A DNA stretch of 64,000 nucleotides from an uncultured Oscillospiraceae bacterium. GTDB taxonomy: Bacteria; Bacillota; Clostridia; Oscillospirales; Oscillospiraceae. The translations under genes and the position numbers were made by a program. Positions 8,355 to 17,188 of the stretch are shown in pieces; position 1 is the stretch's first letter; every line of letters starts with the position of its first letter. The stretch covers positions 1 through 64,000 of the forward strand of contig CAJOEH010000018.1 in NCBI GenBank assembly GCA_905233385.1. Direction: 5' to 3'. The notes below the pieces were generated by a model that saw nothing but the letters and a program-made list of their open reading frames with translations, had not been told where the DNA came from and ran no database searches.

Positions 8355-8929
8355 TAGTTTTTTTGCAAAAAGGCGAAAAAATTTTTCCCGCCGCGCGGCA
8401 AAGCGAAAACGCCCGAAAACGGTCAAATTGGAATCATCGTCAATCTGCGAAAAACGGGTGGGGAAGTTGCACAATCGCGCTTTTTCTGCGAAAAAGCATT
8501 ATGTAAACTGGACATTCAGACCATGCAGTCAGATTTGCACAGGCGGGGTTGTGCAGAAACCTGTGCAGAATGTGCAGAACTCTTGCAATTCAAAGGCATT
8601 TTTGCCATCCGACCGCATACGGACCGGTTGAATGCGGTGAATATTTGCGCCGTTATCGGACATGCACAGGTTGCGATAATTGCGTTATTTTTGGCATAAG
8701 AAATCATTATGTAAACCGCCGTCTGACGTTATGCGTCGAAAAAGTTGGGATTTTCCGTCTTCCGATCGAGGTTTTGCGGCAATCTAAAGAGACATTCCTT
8801 TCACGTTCCGCGAAGCGTCCGTCGAAGTGACGAATTTTTACAAATTCCGCGATCCGCCGCAAAAAACGGCGGGAATGAAAACCGATTCTTGGGAAATACT
8901 GTGAGTGATACAACACTCGGAGGACGGTT
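8355..8929 (+). other. 575-nt AT-richer region upstream of sigG, no gene found
   Basis: No ORF with a start signal is convincing on either strand. The dodecamer CATTATGTAAAC occurs twice (8498-8509 and 8705-8716), and a TGTGCAGAA motif occurs repeatedly near 8553-8577. A GCATA followed 16 nt later by GGTGAATA (8615-8643) loosely resembles a sigma-F site, which would fit sigG control, but the match is imperfect. Confidence 0.4.
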
Positions 8930-9709
8930 ATGCAGGGAAAGGTAGAGATCTGCGGCGTCAACACGGCGCGGCTGAAAACGCTGAAAAACGAGGAGATGGT
9001 GCGGCTGCTCCGCCTGTCGCAGCAGGGGGACGAAAACGCCAGGCAGCAGCTCATCGAGGGAAATCTGCGGCTGGTGCTGTCGGTCATCCAGAAATTTCTG
9101 GGCAGGGGCGAGAACCCGGACGACCTGTTCCAGGTCGGCTGCGTGGGCCTGCTCAAGGCGATCGCAAATTTCAACACGGAGCTGGACGTGCGCTTCAGCA
9201 CCTACGGCGTGCCGATGATCGAGGGCGAGGTCAAGCGCTATCTGCGCGACTACAGCCCTCTGCGCGTGTCGCGCAGCGTGCGCGACACGGCGTACCGCAT
9301 TTTGCAGTGCAAGGAAGCGATGCTCGCCGAGGGCACCCGCGAGCCGACGCTCGAGGAGATCGCGAACCGGCTGGAGCTCAGCACGGAGACGGTCTCGAAC
9401 GCGATGGACGCGATCGCCGCGCCGGTCTCGCTCTACGAGCCGGTCTATTCCGACGGCGGCGATCCGCTGACGGTGATGGATCAGGTGCGCGACACCAAAA
9501 ACACCGACGAGAAGTGGCTCGAGCGCATCGCCCTGCGCGAGGCGATCTCCGGCCTCAACCCGCGCGAGAAGCGCATTTTAGCCCTGCGCTTCTTCGACGG
9601 CAAGACGCAGATGGAGGTCGCGGGTCTGGTCGGCATCTCGCAGGCACAGGTCTCGCGCCTGGAAAAGAACGCCATCACCACGCTTCGCAAAGCCATCTGC
9701 GTATCATAA
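8930..9709 (+). CDS. sigG: RNA polymerase sporulation sigma factor SigG
   Basis: 259 residues. The N-terminus KVEICGVNTARLKTLKNEEM is the SigG-specific signature; region 2 (ENPDDLFQVGCVGLLKAI, RFSTYGVPMIEGEVKRYLRD) and region 4 (SGLNPREKRILALRFF, TQMEVAGLVGISQAQVSRLEK) are complete. SigG directs late forespore transcription during endospore formation. The SD GGAGG lies just before the ATG. The usual spoIIG neighbours (spoIIGA, sigE) are not adjacent. It is probably made from a forespore promoter in the long upstream region. Confidence 0.95.
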   Translation: MQGKVEICGVNTARLKTLKNEEMVRLLRLSQQGDENARQQLIEGNLRLVLSVIQKFLGRGENPDDLFQVGCVGLLKAIANFNTELDVRFSTYGVPMIEGEVKRYLRDYSPLRVSRSVRDTAYRILQCKEAMLAEGTREPTLEEIANRLELSTETVSNAMDAIAAPVSLYEPVYSDGGDPLTVMDQVRDTKNTDEKWLERIALREAISGLNPREKRILALRFFDGKTQMEVAGLVGISQAQVSRLEKNAITTLRKAICVS

Positions 9710-9714
9710 CCGGA

Positions 9715-9868
9715 GAATGAAGACGCCCTGTCAGGGCGAATGAAGACGCTTCGCTAATGAAGAAATGAGGCGTCTTCGCTTCATTCGGCAGCGCAGCTGC
9801 CGTCTTCATTCACGAGATTCACGAGCGCAGCGAGTTCTTCATTCGTCGGCAAAGCCGACATCTTCATT
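9715..9868. repeat. Hairpin mosaic with GAATGAAGACG spacers
   Basis: A run of different short palindromes (CCCTGTCAGGG, GGCAGCGCAGCTGCC, GTCGGCAAAGCCGAC and others) joined by a constant spacer GAATGAAGA in the left half and its reverse complement TCTTCATTC in the right half, so the whole region has dyad symmetry centred near 9775. Same architecture as 17105-17188 and 33413-33596 but with different hairpins. Confidence 0.75.
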
Positions 9869-9880
9869 ATGATAAGATAA

Positions 9881-9913
9881 AAAGCAGACTGAATTTGCAT
9901 TCAGCCTGCTTTT
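9881..9913. terminator. Terminator-like hairpin after sigG
   Basis: AAAGCAG-ACTGAAT pairs with ATTCAG-CCTGCTTT around a TTGC loop and ends in a T run, so it can stop sigG read-through before the Na/Pi transporter promoter. Confidence 0.75.
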
Positions 9914-9988
9914 CATTTCGTACGCGGTTCCTCGCTGCACGAACGCTCGATGAACACTTCCTAATGACTGCCCGCGGAAAGAAATGGC

Positions 9989-10017
9989 TTGACTTGCCGC
10001 CGCATAATCTTTATAAT
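9989..10017 (+). promoter_or_regulatory. Sigma-A promoter for the Na/Pi cotransporter
   Basis: TTGACT, 17-nt spacer, perfect TATAAT, 60 nt upstream of the ATG. Confidence 0.85.
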
Positions 10018-10077
10018 GTTAAATGGGGATATACGGAACATATCTCTCGCTTAGTCATACGAAACGGAGTATAACAT

Positions 10078-11826
10078 ATGAAAGTGGTATTAGCCGCGCT
10101 GCAGCTGATCGGCGGTCTTGCGTTCTTCCTCTACGGCATGCACGTCATGTCCGGCGGACTGGGCAAGATGGCGGGCGGCTCGCTGGAGCGGTCCTTGAGA
10201 AAAGCGACGTCCAATCCGCTGCTCGGCATGGGCCTCGGCGCGGGCATTACCGTCGCGATCCAGTCGTCGTCGGCGATGACGGTCATGCTGGTCGGCCTCG
10301 TCAACTCGGGTTTGATGCTGTTCCCGCAGACGATCAACGTCCTCATGGGCTCCAACATCGGCACGACCGTGACGAGCTGGATCCTGACGCTGACGGGCGT
10401 CGAGGGCAGCGGCATGATGGAGCTGCTGAAGCCGAAGAACTTCTCGCCGGTCATCGCGATCATCGGCGCGATCCTCATTATGATGTCCAAGAAGACCAAA
10501 CGGCAGGACCTCGGCAAGATCATGGTCGGCTTCGCCGTCCTGATGTACGGCATGACCGCGATGAGCGATGCGATGAGCGGCCTGCAGGACAATCCCGCGT
10601 TCCGTTCGATGCTCGTCGCGTTCGACAATCCGCTGATCGCGCTGCTGTTCTCCACGCTCTTTACCGGTATTATCCAATCCTCCGCCGCGACCATCGGTAT
10701 CGTCCAGGCGCTGACGGTGACCGGACTGATCACCTACGGCAACGCGATCCCGCTCGTGCTAGGCGCGAACATCGGCACCTGCGCGACGGCTCTGCTGTCC
10801 TCCGTGGGCGTTACCAAGGAGGCCAAGAAAGTCTCCGTGGTGCATATCCTCATCAAGCTGATCGGCACGGCGATTTTCATGGCGGGCTACTTCGCCGCCA
10901 AAGCCGCGTTCGGCCTGCACTTCCTCACGGATAATCCCGGCAGACCCGGTATCGCGCTGATCCACACCGTCTTCAACGTGACCAGCACCATCCTGCTGTT
11001 CCCGTTCCAGAAGCAGCTCGTGAAGATCACGAACGCGCTGATCAAGCCGTCGAAGAAGATGGGCGAAGGCGCCTTCCTTGACGAACGTCTGATCAACACG
11101 CCGTCCATCGCCGTCAACGAGGCGATGGTGCAGACGAAGCGCATGGCGGTGTTAGCGCATAAGACGTTGGAGCAGTCGCTTGCGCTGTTCCACAACTACG
11201 ACGAAAAAGCTGCGGATCAGATTGTCGTGTACGAGGACGAACTGGACAACTACGAGGATAAGCTCGGCTCCTTCCTGGTCAAGCTGTCGAGCCGCGCCGT
11301 GTCCGACGTCGACTCCCGCCGGGTGTCGCTCATGCTGCACACGATCGGCGACTTCGAGCGTCTGGGCGACCACGCGGTCAATCTGCTCAAGGGCGCGCGG
11401 GAGATCAAAGACAAGGAGATCACCTTCTCCGAGGACGCGCAGACGGAGATCCGCAACCTGACGGACGCGGTCAACGAGATCCTGGCGATGACGATCCGCG
11501 CCTTCCGCGAGTCCGACAGCTCGCTGGCGATCCACGTCGAGCCGCTGGAGCAGGTCATCGACGTCCTGATCGCGCAGGCAAAGAGCGGACATATCGAACG
11601 CCTGCAGCTCGGCAAATGCACGATCCAGACGGGCTTCGTCCTGTCCGATCTGCTGACGAACTACGAGCGTATCTCCGACCACTGCTCGAACATCGCCGTT
11701 GCGCTGATCGAGACGGGCGTCGGCAGTTTCGATACGCACGCCTATCTGAACGACATCAAGACCGGCGGCAGCCGCACCTTCGTCGAGGACTACAAGCGCT
11801 ACGCCGAGAAATACGGCATCGGTTAA
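10078..11826 (+). CDS. Na+/phosphate cotransporter with C-terminal PhoU domain
   Basis: 582 residues. The membrane part holds two inverted Na/Pi-cotransporter repeats, each with a QSSSA-type motif: AIQSSSAMTVMLVGL (about residue 60) and GIIQSSAATIGIVQAL (about residue 200). Residues about 340-560 form a PhoU-like helical domain (GDFERLGDHAVNL, TNYERISDHCSNIA). This NptA/YjbB-type protein takes up, or in E. coli YjbB exports, phosphate. CGGAGT precedes the ATG. It has its own promoter and terminator, so it is monocistronic. Confidence 0.93.
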   Translation: MKVVLAALQLIGGLAFFLYGMHVMSGGLGKMAGGSLERSLRKATSNPLLGMGLGAGITVAIQSSSAMTVMLVGLVNSGLMLFPQTINVLMGSNIGTTVTSWILTLTGVEGSGMMELLKPKNFSPVIAIIGAILIMMSKKTKRQDLGKIMVGFAVLMYGMTAMSDAMSGLQDNPAFRSMLVAFDNPLIALLFSTLFTGIIQSSAATIGIVQALTVTGLITYGNAIPLVLGANIGTCATALLSSVGVTKEAKKVSVVHILIKLIGTAIFMAGYFAAKAAFGLHFLTDNPGRPGIALIHTVFNVTSTILLFPFQKQLVKITNALIKPSKKMGEGAFLDERLINTPSIAVNEAMVQTKRMAVLAHKTLEQSLALFHNYDEKAADQIVVYEDELDNYEDKLGSFLVKLSSRAVSDVDSRRVSLMLHTIGDFERLGDHAVNLLKGAREIKDKEITFSEDAQTEIRNLTDAVNEILAMTIRAFRESDSSLAIHVEPLEQVIDVLIAQAKSGHIERLQLGKCTIQTGFVLSDLLTNYERISDHCSNIAVALIETGVGSFDTHAYLNDIKTGGSRTFVEDYKRYAEKYGIG

Positions 11827-11858
11827 GAAACGACACCGTTGTATCAGTCTTACAGACA

Positions 11859-11886
11859 GCCGCGCTGCGGGGAAACGCAGCGCGGC
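11859..11886 (+). terminator. Terminator-like hairpin after the Na/Pi cotransporter
   Basis: GCCGCGCTGCG / CGCAGCGCGGC 11-bp stem with a 6-nt loop, 33 nt past the stop. The T run after it is weak (TGCTTGGTT). Confidence 0.7.
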
Positions 11887-11916
11887 TGCTTGGTTATGGT
11901 ATAGTTTGACCGTCCG

Positions 11917-12285
11917 GACGACGAAAGGCTTCCCCTTGCGGGCAGCGAAGCGTCCGCGCGGGAGTGAATGACAGTCCTGTGGGGACGTTTGCGACCGCCG
12001 CCTGTGGCGGAGGCAAGGGAGCAAAAAGGAGTGGCAGCCGCAGACAGAGCCGCTGTTGCAACAGGACTGTCAGAGCCGCGCGGTGACCGAGCCGCAGCGA
12101 GACAGCTGTCAGCCGAAAGGCTGACTGATGAGGTGTCTTATATACGATAGACTTGCTGCGCGAGGATAGAAGCGCCGCCGAAGGCGGCGACCACCTCATC
12201 CGGCGGCTTCGCCGCCACCTTCCCCTCGAGGGGAAGGCTCAAGGCGCGGACGCTTTGCTCCCCTCAAGGGGAAGGCTTTGACGGG
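11917..12285. mobile_element. MITE-like element with about 40-bp imperfect terminal inverted repeats
   Basis: The left end (AAAGGCTTCCCCTTG ... GCGAAGCGTCCGCGC) is the imperfect reverse complement of the right end (GCGCGGACGCTTTGC ... CAAGGGGAAGGCTTTG). Inside lies a second inverted pair, GACAGTCCTGT at 11970 and ACAGGACTGTC at 12061, plus smaller hairpins such as CCTTCCCCTCGAGGGGAAGG. It encodes no protein. It looks like a non-autonomous element of about 370 bp sitting in the gap between the transporter terminator and pckA. Confidence 0.65.
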
Positions 12286-12345
12286 CGCCTTTTCTATGTT
12301 TTTTGATAATATTTGCAAATTGGAATAGATATTTGCTGCCGACTG

Positions 12346-12354
12346 TGCTATAAT
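12346..12354 (+). promoter_or_regulatory. Extended -10 promoter of pckA
   Basis: TGC-TATAAT forms an extended -10 element 79 nt before the pckA ATG; no good -35 is present. Confidence 0.5.
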
Positions 12355-12432
12355 GTATTTGGTGAACATTGGGATTTCACCGAACGATTTCAATTAGCCG
12401 CGCATGCGGCTGTATATTCAGGAGGAAACACT

Positions 12433-14022
12433 ATGGAAACCTACGGCATCGAAAAGATGGGCATCCTTGCCCCGAAAGCGGTCTACCGCAACCTCGGCCC
12501 CGCCCAGCTCACCGAAGCGGCCCTCCGCCGCGGCGAAGGCAAGCTGAGCAATACCGGCGCGCTGGTCGTCACGACCGGCAAGTACACCGGCCGTTCGCCT
12601 AACGATAAATTCATCGTCGACACCCCCGCCGTCCATGACGACATCGCGTGGGGCAAGGTCAACCGCCCGATCTCCAAGGAGCGCTTCGAGGCGATCAAGG
12701 GCAAGATGGCGGCTTACATGCAGGGCCGCGAAGTCTTCGTCTTCGACGGCTACGCCGGCGCGGACAAGAAGCACACCAAGAAGTTCCGCATCATCAACGA
12801 GCTGGCCTCCCAGAACCTGTTCATCCACCAGCTGCTGATCCGCCCGACCGCGGAGGAGCTGGCAAGCTACGGCGAGCCCGACTACACCGTCTTCTGCGCG
12901 CCCGGCTTCAAGTGCGACCCGAAGGTCGAGGGCATCAACAGCGAAGCGGCGATCATCATCGACTACGAGGCGCATGAAATCATCATCTGCGGCTCGGCCT
13001 ACGCCGGCGAGATCAAGAAGAGCGTCTTCTCCACGATGAACTTCGTGCTGACCAAGGAGAACATCCTGCCGATGCACTGCTCGGCGAACATGGACCCCGA
13101 GACCCATGAGACGGCCGTCTTTTTCGGCCTTTCCGGCACCGGCAAGACCACCCTCTCCGCCGACCCGAACCGCAAGCTCATCGGCGACGACGAGCACGGC
13201 TGGGCGGACGACGGCATCTTCAACCTCGAGGGCGGCTGCTACGCGAAGTGCATCAACCTCAAGGAAGAGAACGAGCCTGAGATCTACCATGCGATCCGCT
13301 TCGGCTCCCTGGTCGAGAACGTCATCATGGACGAGGACACCCGCGAATTCGACTTCGATGACGGCAGACTGACCGAGAACACCCGCGTCGGCTACCCCGT
13401 CAACTATATCTCCAACGCGGCGATCCCCGGCGTCGGCGGCATCCCGAAGGTCGTCATCTTCCTGACGGCGGACGCGTTCGGCGTCCTGCCTCCGATCTCC
13501 CGCCTGGATGAGAACGCGGCGATGTACCACTTCGTCACCGGCTTCACCTCGAAGCTGGCCGGCACCGAGCGCGGCGTCACCGAGCCGCAGCCGACCTTCT
13601 CCACCCTGTTCGGCGAGCCGTTCATGCCGATGGATCCGTCCGTCTACGCAGAGATGCTCGGCAAGCGCATCCGCGAGAGCGGCGCGAAGGTCTACCTGGT
13701 CAACACCGGCTGGGCAGGCGGCTCCGCGGCCTCCGGCGCGAAGCGCATGAAGCTGGCCTACACCCGCGCGATGGTCACCGCCGCCCTGAACGGCAGCTTT
13801 GACGGCGTGGAGTTCAAGCACCACGACGTGTTCAACGTCGATTACCCGACCTCCTGCCCGAACGTGCCCGACGAGATGCTCGACGCGCGCGGCCTCTGGG
13901 CGGATAAGGCCGCCTACGACGCGCAGGCGAACAAGCTCGCGACCATGTTCTCCGACAACTTCGCGAAGAAGTACCCGAACATGCCCGCGCACATCGCCGC
14001 CGCCGGCCCGAAGGCGAAGTAA
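12433..14022 (+). CDS. pckA: Phosphoenolpyruvate carboxykinase (ATP)
   Basis: 529 residues from the ATG at 12433, which has AGGAGG 6 nt upstream. It interconverts oxaloacetate and PEP using ATP/ADP; in fermentative gut bacteria it often runs towards oxaloacetate. Visible motifs are the RSPNDKF substrate segment, the kinase P-loop GLSGTGKTTLS, the metal segment DDEHGW and the adenine-binding FTSKLAGTE. Very strong codon bias suggests high expression. Flanked by an extended -10 promoter and a long terminator, so transcribed alone. Confidence 0.97.
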   Translation: METYGIEKMGILAPKAVYRNLGPAQLTEAALRRGEGKLSNTGALVVTTGKYTGRSPNDKFIVDTPAVHDDIAWGKVNRPISKERFEAIKGKMAAYMQGREVFVFDGYAGADKKHTKKFRIINELASQNLFIHQLLIRPTAEELASYGEPDYTVFCAPGFKCDPKVEGINSEAAIIIDYEAHEIIICGSAYAGEIKKSVFSTMNFVLTKENILPMHCSANMDPETHETAVFFGLSGTGKTTLSADPNRKLIGDDEHGWADDGIFNLEGGCYAKCINLKEENEPEIYHAIRFGSLVENVIMDEDTREFDFDDGRLTENTRVGYPVNYISNAAIPGVGGIPKVVIFLTADAFGVLPPISRLDENAAMYHFVTGFTSKLAGTERGVTEPQPTFSTLFGEPFMPMDPSVYAEMLGKRIRESGAKVYLVNTGWAGGSAASGAKRMKLAYTRAMVTAALNGSFDGVEFKHHDVFNVDYPTSCPNVPDEMLDARGLWADKAAYDAQANKLATMFSDNFAKKYPNMPAHIAAAGPKAK

Positions 14023-14035
14023 TTCTGATTCCCAA

Positions 14036-14065
14036 ACAGCAGCCATCCCGCGGGATGGCTGCTGT
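14036..14065 (+). terminator. Terminator of pckA
   Basis: Perfect 15-bp palindrome ACAGCAGCCATCCCG / CGGGATGGCTGCTGT followed by TTT. Confidence 0.92.
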
Positions 14066-14067
14066 TT

Positions 14068-14430
14068 TAGTGAATAGTGAAGAATGAATAGTGAATAGTG
14101 AATAATTGTGGTGTTTTCCAATTCTGCGAATTGGCAGATGATATGAAGAATCTTCCAGGATTGTCATTGCGAGACCGATGAAATCGGTCGTGGCAATCTG
14201 TCCGTCGAAGGCTTGGGAATTGTACCGAATGATGCGGGCGGCCAATGGCCGCCCACCGTAGGGAGGCGTCCCCTGACGCCTCCGTATTGAGTTGCGGCGC
14301 GTTCGGTAATCGCGGAGGCATGTGGGCATGCCTCCCTACGGACTTTCGGATTACGGAAAAGACTTCCGCATCGCGGGAGGGCGGTTTCTTCGCCGGAGGC
14401 TGCGAAAAAAGCAAAGTTTGCTGTTGCAAA
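14068..14430. repeat. Cluster of dispersed intergenic repeats
   Basis: No gene. In order: tandem GAATAGTGAA stretches, a CCAATTC-TGC-GAATTGG hairpin, a GTCATTGC-hairpin-GCAATCTGTCCG unit (about 14163-14203), a block shared almost identically with 16995-17080 (GTCGAAGGCTTGGGAATTGT... and GGGCGGCCAATGGCCGCCC), and two GTAGGGAGGC palindromic units. These families recur at several other sites in this window. Confidence 0.75.
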
Positions 14431-14501
14431 ACCGGCGCGGCATGTGTCATATAGAGTAGAGCGATAAGACGGCTCAATCCATACAAACGGAGTGATTGAC
14501 A

Positions 14502-16664
14502 ATGAAGAAACTCATAGTTTTCCTGCTTTTGACCGCGTTTGTGTTCAGCCTTGTGCCGGCGGTATCCGCCGCGGAGGAGCCCATGACCGGCGTCTGCGGC
14601 GACAACATGACCTACACGCTGGATCTGAACACCAAAACGCTGACCATCACCGGCACCGGAGAGATGGACGACTTCGGACAGAGCGGCGAGTTTATGATCC
14701 ACCCTGCCGGCGCAAGCGAATGGCACCTCTATCACGATCGGATCGAAACGATCCGCATCGGCGAAGGCGTCACCACCGTCGGCAATCAGGCCTTCTATAA
14801 CTTCTCCGCGCTGACCCGTGTTGAACTGCCGGAAACCCTGACGGAGATCGGGTCCTCGGCCTTTGCCGGCTGCGTCAAGCTTCCGGAAATCCGACTTCCT
14901 TCCAATCTGCAGGATTTGGCCGAACACGCCTTCTACAAGTGCGAGTGCCTCACGGCCCTGACGATCCCCGCAGCGCTGACCTCTTTCAACCCGAAGGCCG
15001 TGGCGCTCTGCGAAGGCCTTGCCGCCTTCGACGTGACGGAGGGAAATCCTGCCTTTGCCGTCCGGGACGGCATTCTGTTCAGCAAAGACGGCAGCATTCT
15101 GGTATGCTATCCGCAGGGCAAGGAAGGCGACAGCTACGTCGTGCCGGATGAAATCAAGGAGATCGGCGACGCCGCGTTCCAAGCCGCAAAGATCAAGACG
15201 ATTTCCCTGCCGGACGGGCTGACCAAGTTGGGCGACGGCGCGTTCGCCCGCAGCGGTCTGACGGAGTTCATCCTTCCGACGACCGTTTCCGCCGTGCCGG
15301 AAGACCTGCTCGGCAGCTGTGCCGCGCTCGGGAAGGTCACGCTGCATGAGGGCGTAACGGCGATCGGCGACGGAGCGTTCTTCGAATGCGCCGCTCTGGA
15401 GAAGATCGACCTGCCCGCAGGTTTGCAGCGCATCGGCAACTACGCATTCTGTTTCTGCACCGCGCTGCGGGAGGCGACGCTCCCGGAGGGCCTGACGGAA
15501 TTGGGCTACAACGCCTTTCCCCACACCGCCATTTCCTCGGTCACCATTCCCGCGAAAATCACCGTGTTGGACAACGGGCTGTTCGCCTACTGCGAGAATC
15601 TGTCGGAGGTCAAGCTGCACGACGGGATCACCTCGCTCGGCAGCGACCTCTTCGAGGGCTGTACGGCGCTGGAGAGCATTGCTCTCCCGGAGAGCGTGAC
15701 GGAGATCAAGTCGTCCTGCTTCGCCGGAACGGGGCTCAGGGAATTCGCGTTCCCGAAGGGCGTGACGCAGGCGGAAATGGATCTGTTTGAAAACTGCGCC
15801 GCCCTGAAAACCGTAGACTGCCCCGGCGTCGAGCAAGTCGGATCGTACGCCTTCCGCAACTGCACGGCTCTGGAGACGGTCACGTTCGGCAGCTCTCTGA
15901 ATCGGATCGGAAGCGGCGCCTTTGACGGCTGTGAAGCGCTTCATGATTTGTATTACGGCGACGATACGGCACATTGGAATGCCGTTTCCGTCAGCACGTA
16001 CAACTATAACGATCCGCTCTATCGGGTGGTGATCCATACGACGGACGGCACGCTCCAAATCCCGGACGACAGGTCTCCGTTCGCCGACGTCGCGGCGGAC
16101 GCCTGGTATATCGACGCGGTCAGATACGTATATGATGAAAAGTTGATGGTCGGCGTCGGTGAGCGCCGTTTCGCGCCGGAGGACGCCGTGACCAGAGCGA
16201 TGGTCGTCACGCCGCTGTGGCGCAGAGAGGGCAGCGAGGTCGTTGATGAGAACTATGGGCAGCCCTTCTCGGATATCGGCGGCGCGTGGTACACCGAGCC
16301 GGTCACGTGGGCGATCAGCAAAGAGATCGTCAAGGGCTATCCGCTCCCGTTCACGGGCATGCCGACCGGCGTGTTCTACTACTTCGCGCCGGAGCAGAAC
16401 GTGACGCGCGAAGAGCTCGCCGCTTTCCTCTATCGCTACGCGGCGGAGATCGGGATGGACACGTCCGCCCGCGCCGAATTGAGCGGCTTCGCCGATCAGT
16501 CCAAGGTTTCCGACTGGGCGAAAGAGGCGATCGAATGGTGCGTCGCCGTCAAGATCATCAACGGTATGACGGAAAACGGAGCACAGGTTTTGCAGCCGCA
16601 GGGCACGGCGACCCGCGCGCAGTTCGCGGCGATGCTGATGCGGCTTATGGAAAATATCGCATAA
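14502..16664 (+). CDS. Secreted BspA-type leucine-rich-repeat protein with three SLH domains
   Basis: 720 residues from the ATG at 14502 (CGGAG 9 nt upstream); the ORF-track start is two codons earlier. A signal peptide (KKLIVFLLLTAFVFSLVPAVSA) is followed by about fifteen LRR_5 repeats of the form LPxxLTEIGxxAFxGCxxL (residues about 80-505). Three SLH repeats complete the C-terminus (ADAWYIDAVRYV, GAWYTEPVTWAISKEIVKG, SDWAKEAIEWCV). BspA-like LRR proteins bind host or microbial ligands; the SLH repeats tether it to secondary wall polymer. Monocistronic, with a strong terminator. Confidence 0.92.
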   Translation: MKKLIVFLLLTAFVFSLVPAVSAAEEPMTGVCGDNMTYTLDLNTKTLTITGTGEMDDFGQSGEFMIHPAGASEWHLYHDRIETIRIGEGVTTVGNQAFYNFSALTRVELPETLTEIGSSAFAGCVKLPEIRLPSNLQDLAEHAFYKCECLTALTIPAALTSFNPKAVALCEGLAAFDVTEGNPAFAVRDGILFSKDGSILVCYPQGKEGDSYVVPDEIKEIGDAAFQAAKIKTISLPDGLTKLGDGAFARSGLTEFILPTTVSAVPEDLLGSCAALGKVTLHEGVTAIGDGAFFECAALEKIDLPAGLQRIGNYAFCFCTALREATLPEGLTELGYNAFPHTAISSVTIPAKITVLDNGLFAYCENLSEVKLHDGITSLGSDLFEGCTALESIALPESVTEIKSSCFAGTGLREFAFPKGVTQAEMDLFENCAALKTVDCPGVEQVGSYAFRNCTALETVTFGSSLNRIGSGAFDGCEALHDLYYGDDTAHWNAVSVSTYNYNDPLYRVVIHTTDGTLQIPDDRSPFADVAADAWYIDAVRYVYDEKLMVGVGERRFAPEDAVTRAMVVTPLWRREGSEVVDENYGQPFSDIGGAWYTEPVTWAISKEIVKGYPLPFTGMPTGVFYYFAPEQNVTREELAAFLYRYAAEIGMDTSARAELSGFADQSKVSDWAKEAIEWCVAVKIINGMTENGAQVLQPQGTATRAQFAAMLMRLMENIA

Positions 16665-16678
16665 ATGCAAAGACGCGC

Positions 16679-16713
16679 AACACGCCGCAGGGTCAACGAC
16701 CCTGCGGCGTGTT
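16679..16713 (+). terminator. Terminator of the LRR-SLH gene
   Basis: Perfect 16-bp stem AACACGCCGCAGGGTC / GACCCTGCGGCGTGTT with a 3-nt loop, then TGTATTT. Confidence 0.9.
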
Positions 16714-16969
16714 GTATTTAGTATTATGGTTCGTACTCGATGATAAACCCGTGGCTGTTCGGGTCGGCGGGATGTCTTTCTTTTTCCGCATGAAGCTATG
16801 TCCTTCCAGAGATTCTTTCTTCCTTCATTATCGCCAAAATGCCGCCGTTTTTCCACAAGTTTATTTTTCCGAAAAGTGTTTCAAAACCCGCGGAATTTTT
16901 GTCATTATAAGGATAAAAACAACGCAGCAGCGGGGTGTTCCGCTGCTGCGAATTCCGGTCACGCAGTCC

Positions 16970-17083
16970 TCGCCTGTCATTGCCCGCTTTATGCGGGCAA
17001 TCTGCCCGTCGAAGGCTTGGGAATTGTACCGAATGATGCGGGCGGCCAATGGCCGCCCGCCGTAGGGAGGCGTCCCCTGACGA
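16970..17083. repeat. Dispersed repeat copy (GTCATTGC unit plus GGGCGGCC block)
   Basis: GTCATTGC-CCCGCTTTATGCGGG-CAATCTGCCCG followed by about 80 nt nearly identical to 14203-14283. The rest of 16714-16969 contains no gene I can support. Confidence 0.7.
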
Positions 17084-17104
17084 CTCCGTTTTTTGTTTTC
17101 TTTG

Positions 17105-17188
17105 ATGAATCGACGGCTCTGCCGTCATGAATTGCCGCTTCGCGGCATAATTTGAAGCCTGCGGCTTCATGATCCGGCGGACGCCGGA
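17105..17188. repeat. Hairpin mosaic abutting the L,D-transpeptidase stop codon
   Basis: Four different palindromes (GACGGCTCTGCCGTC, GCCGCTTCGCGGC, GAAGCCTGCGGCTTC, GATCCGGCGGACGCCGGATC) joined by TGAAT/ATGA spacers. The last hairpin runs up to the stop codon of the next gene and could serve as its terminator. Confidence 0.7.

Noticed and set aside
14067-16856. 929-aa minus-strand ORF opposite the LRR-SLH gene
   Set aside because: It is the antisense shadow of a GC-rich repeat gene: arginine/alanine-rich, no start signal, no domain.
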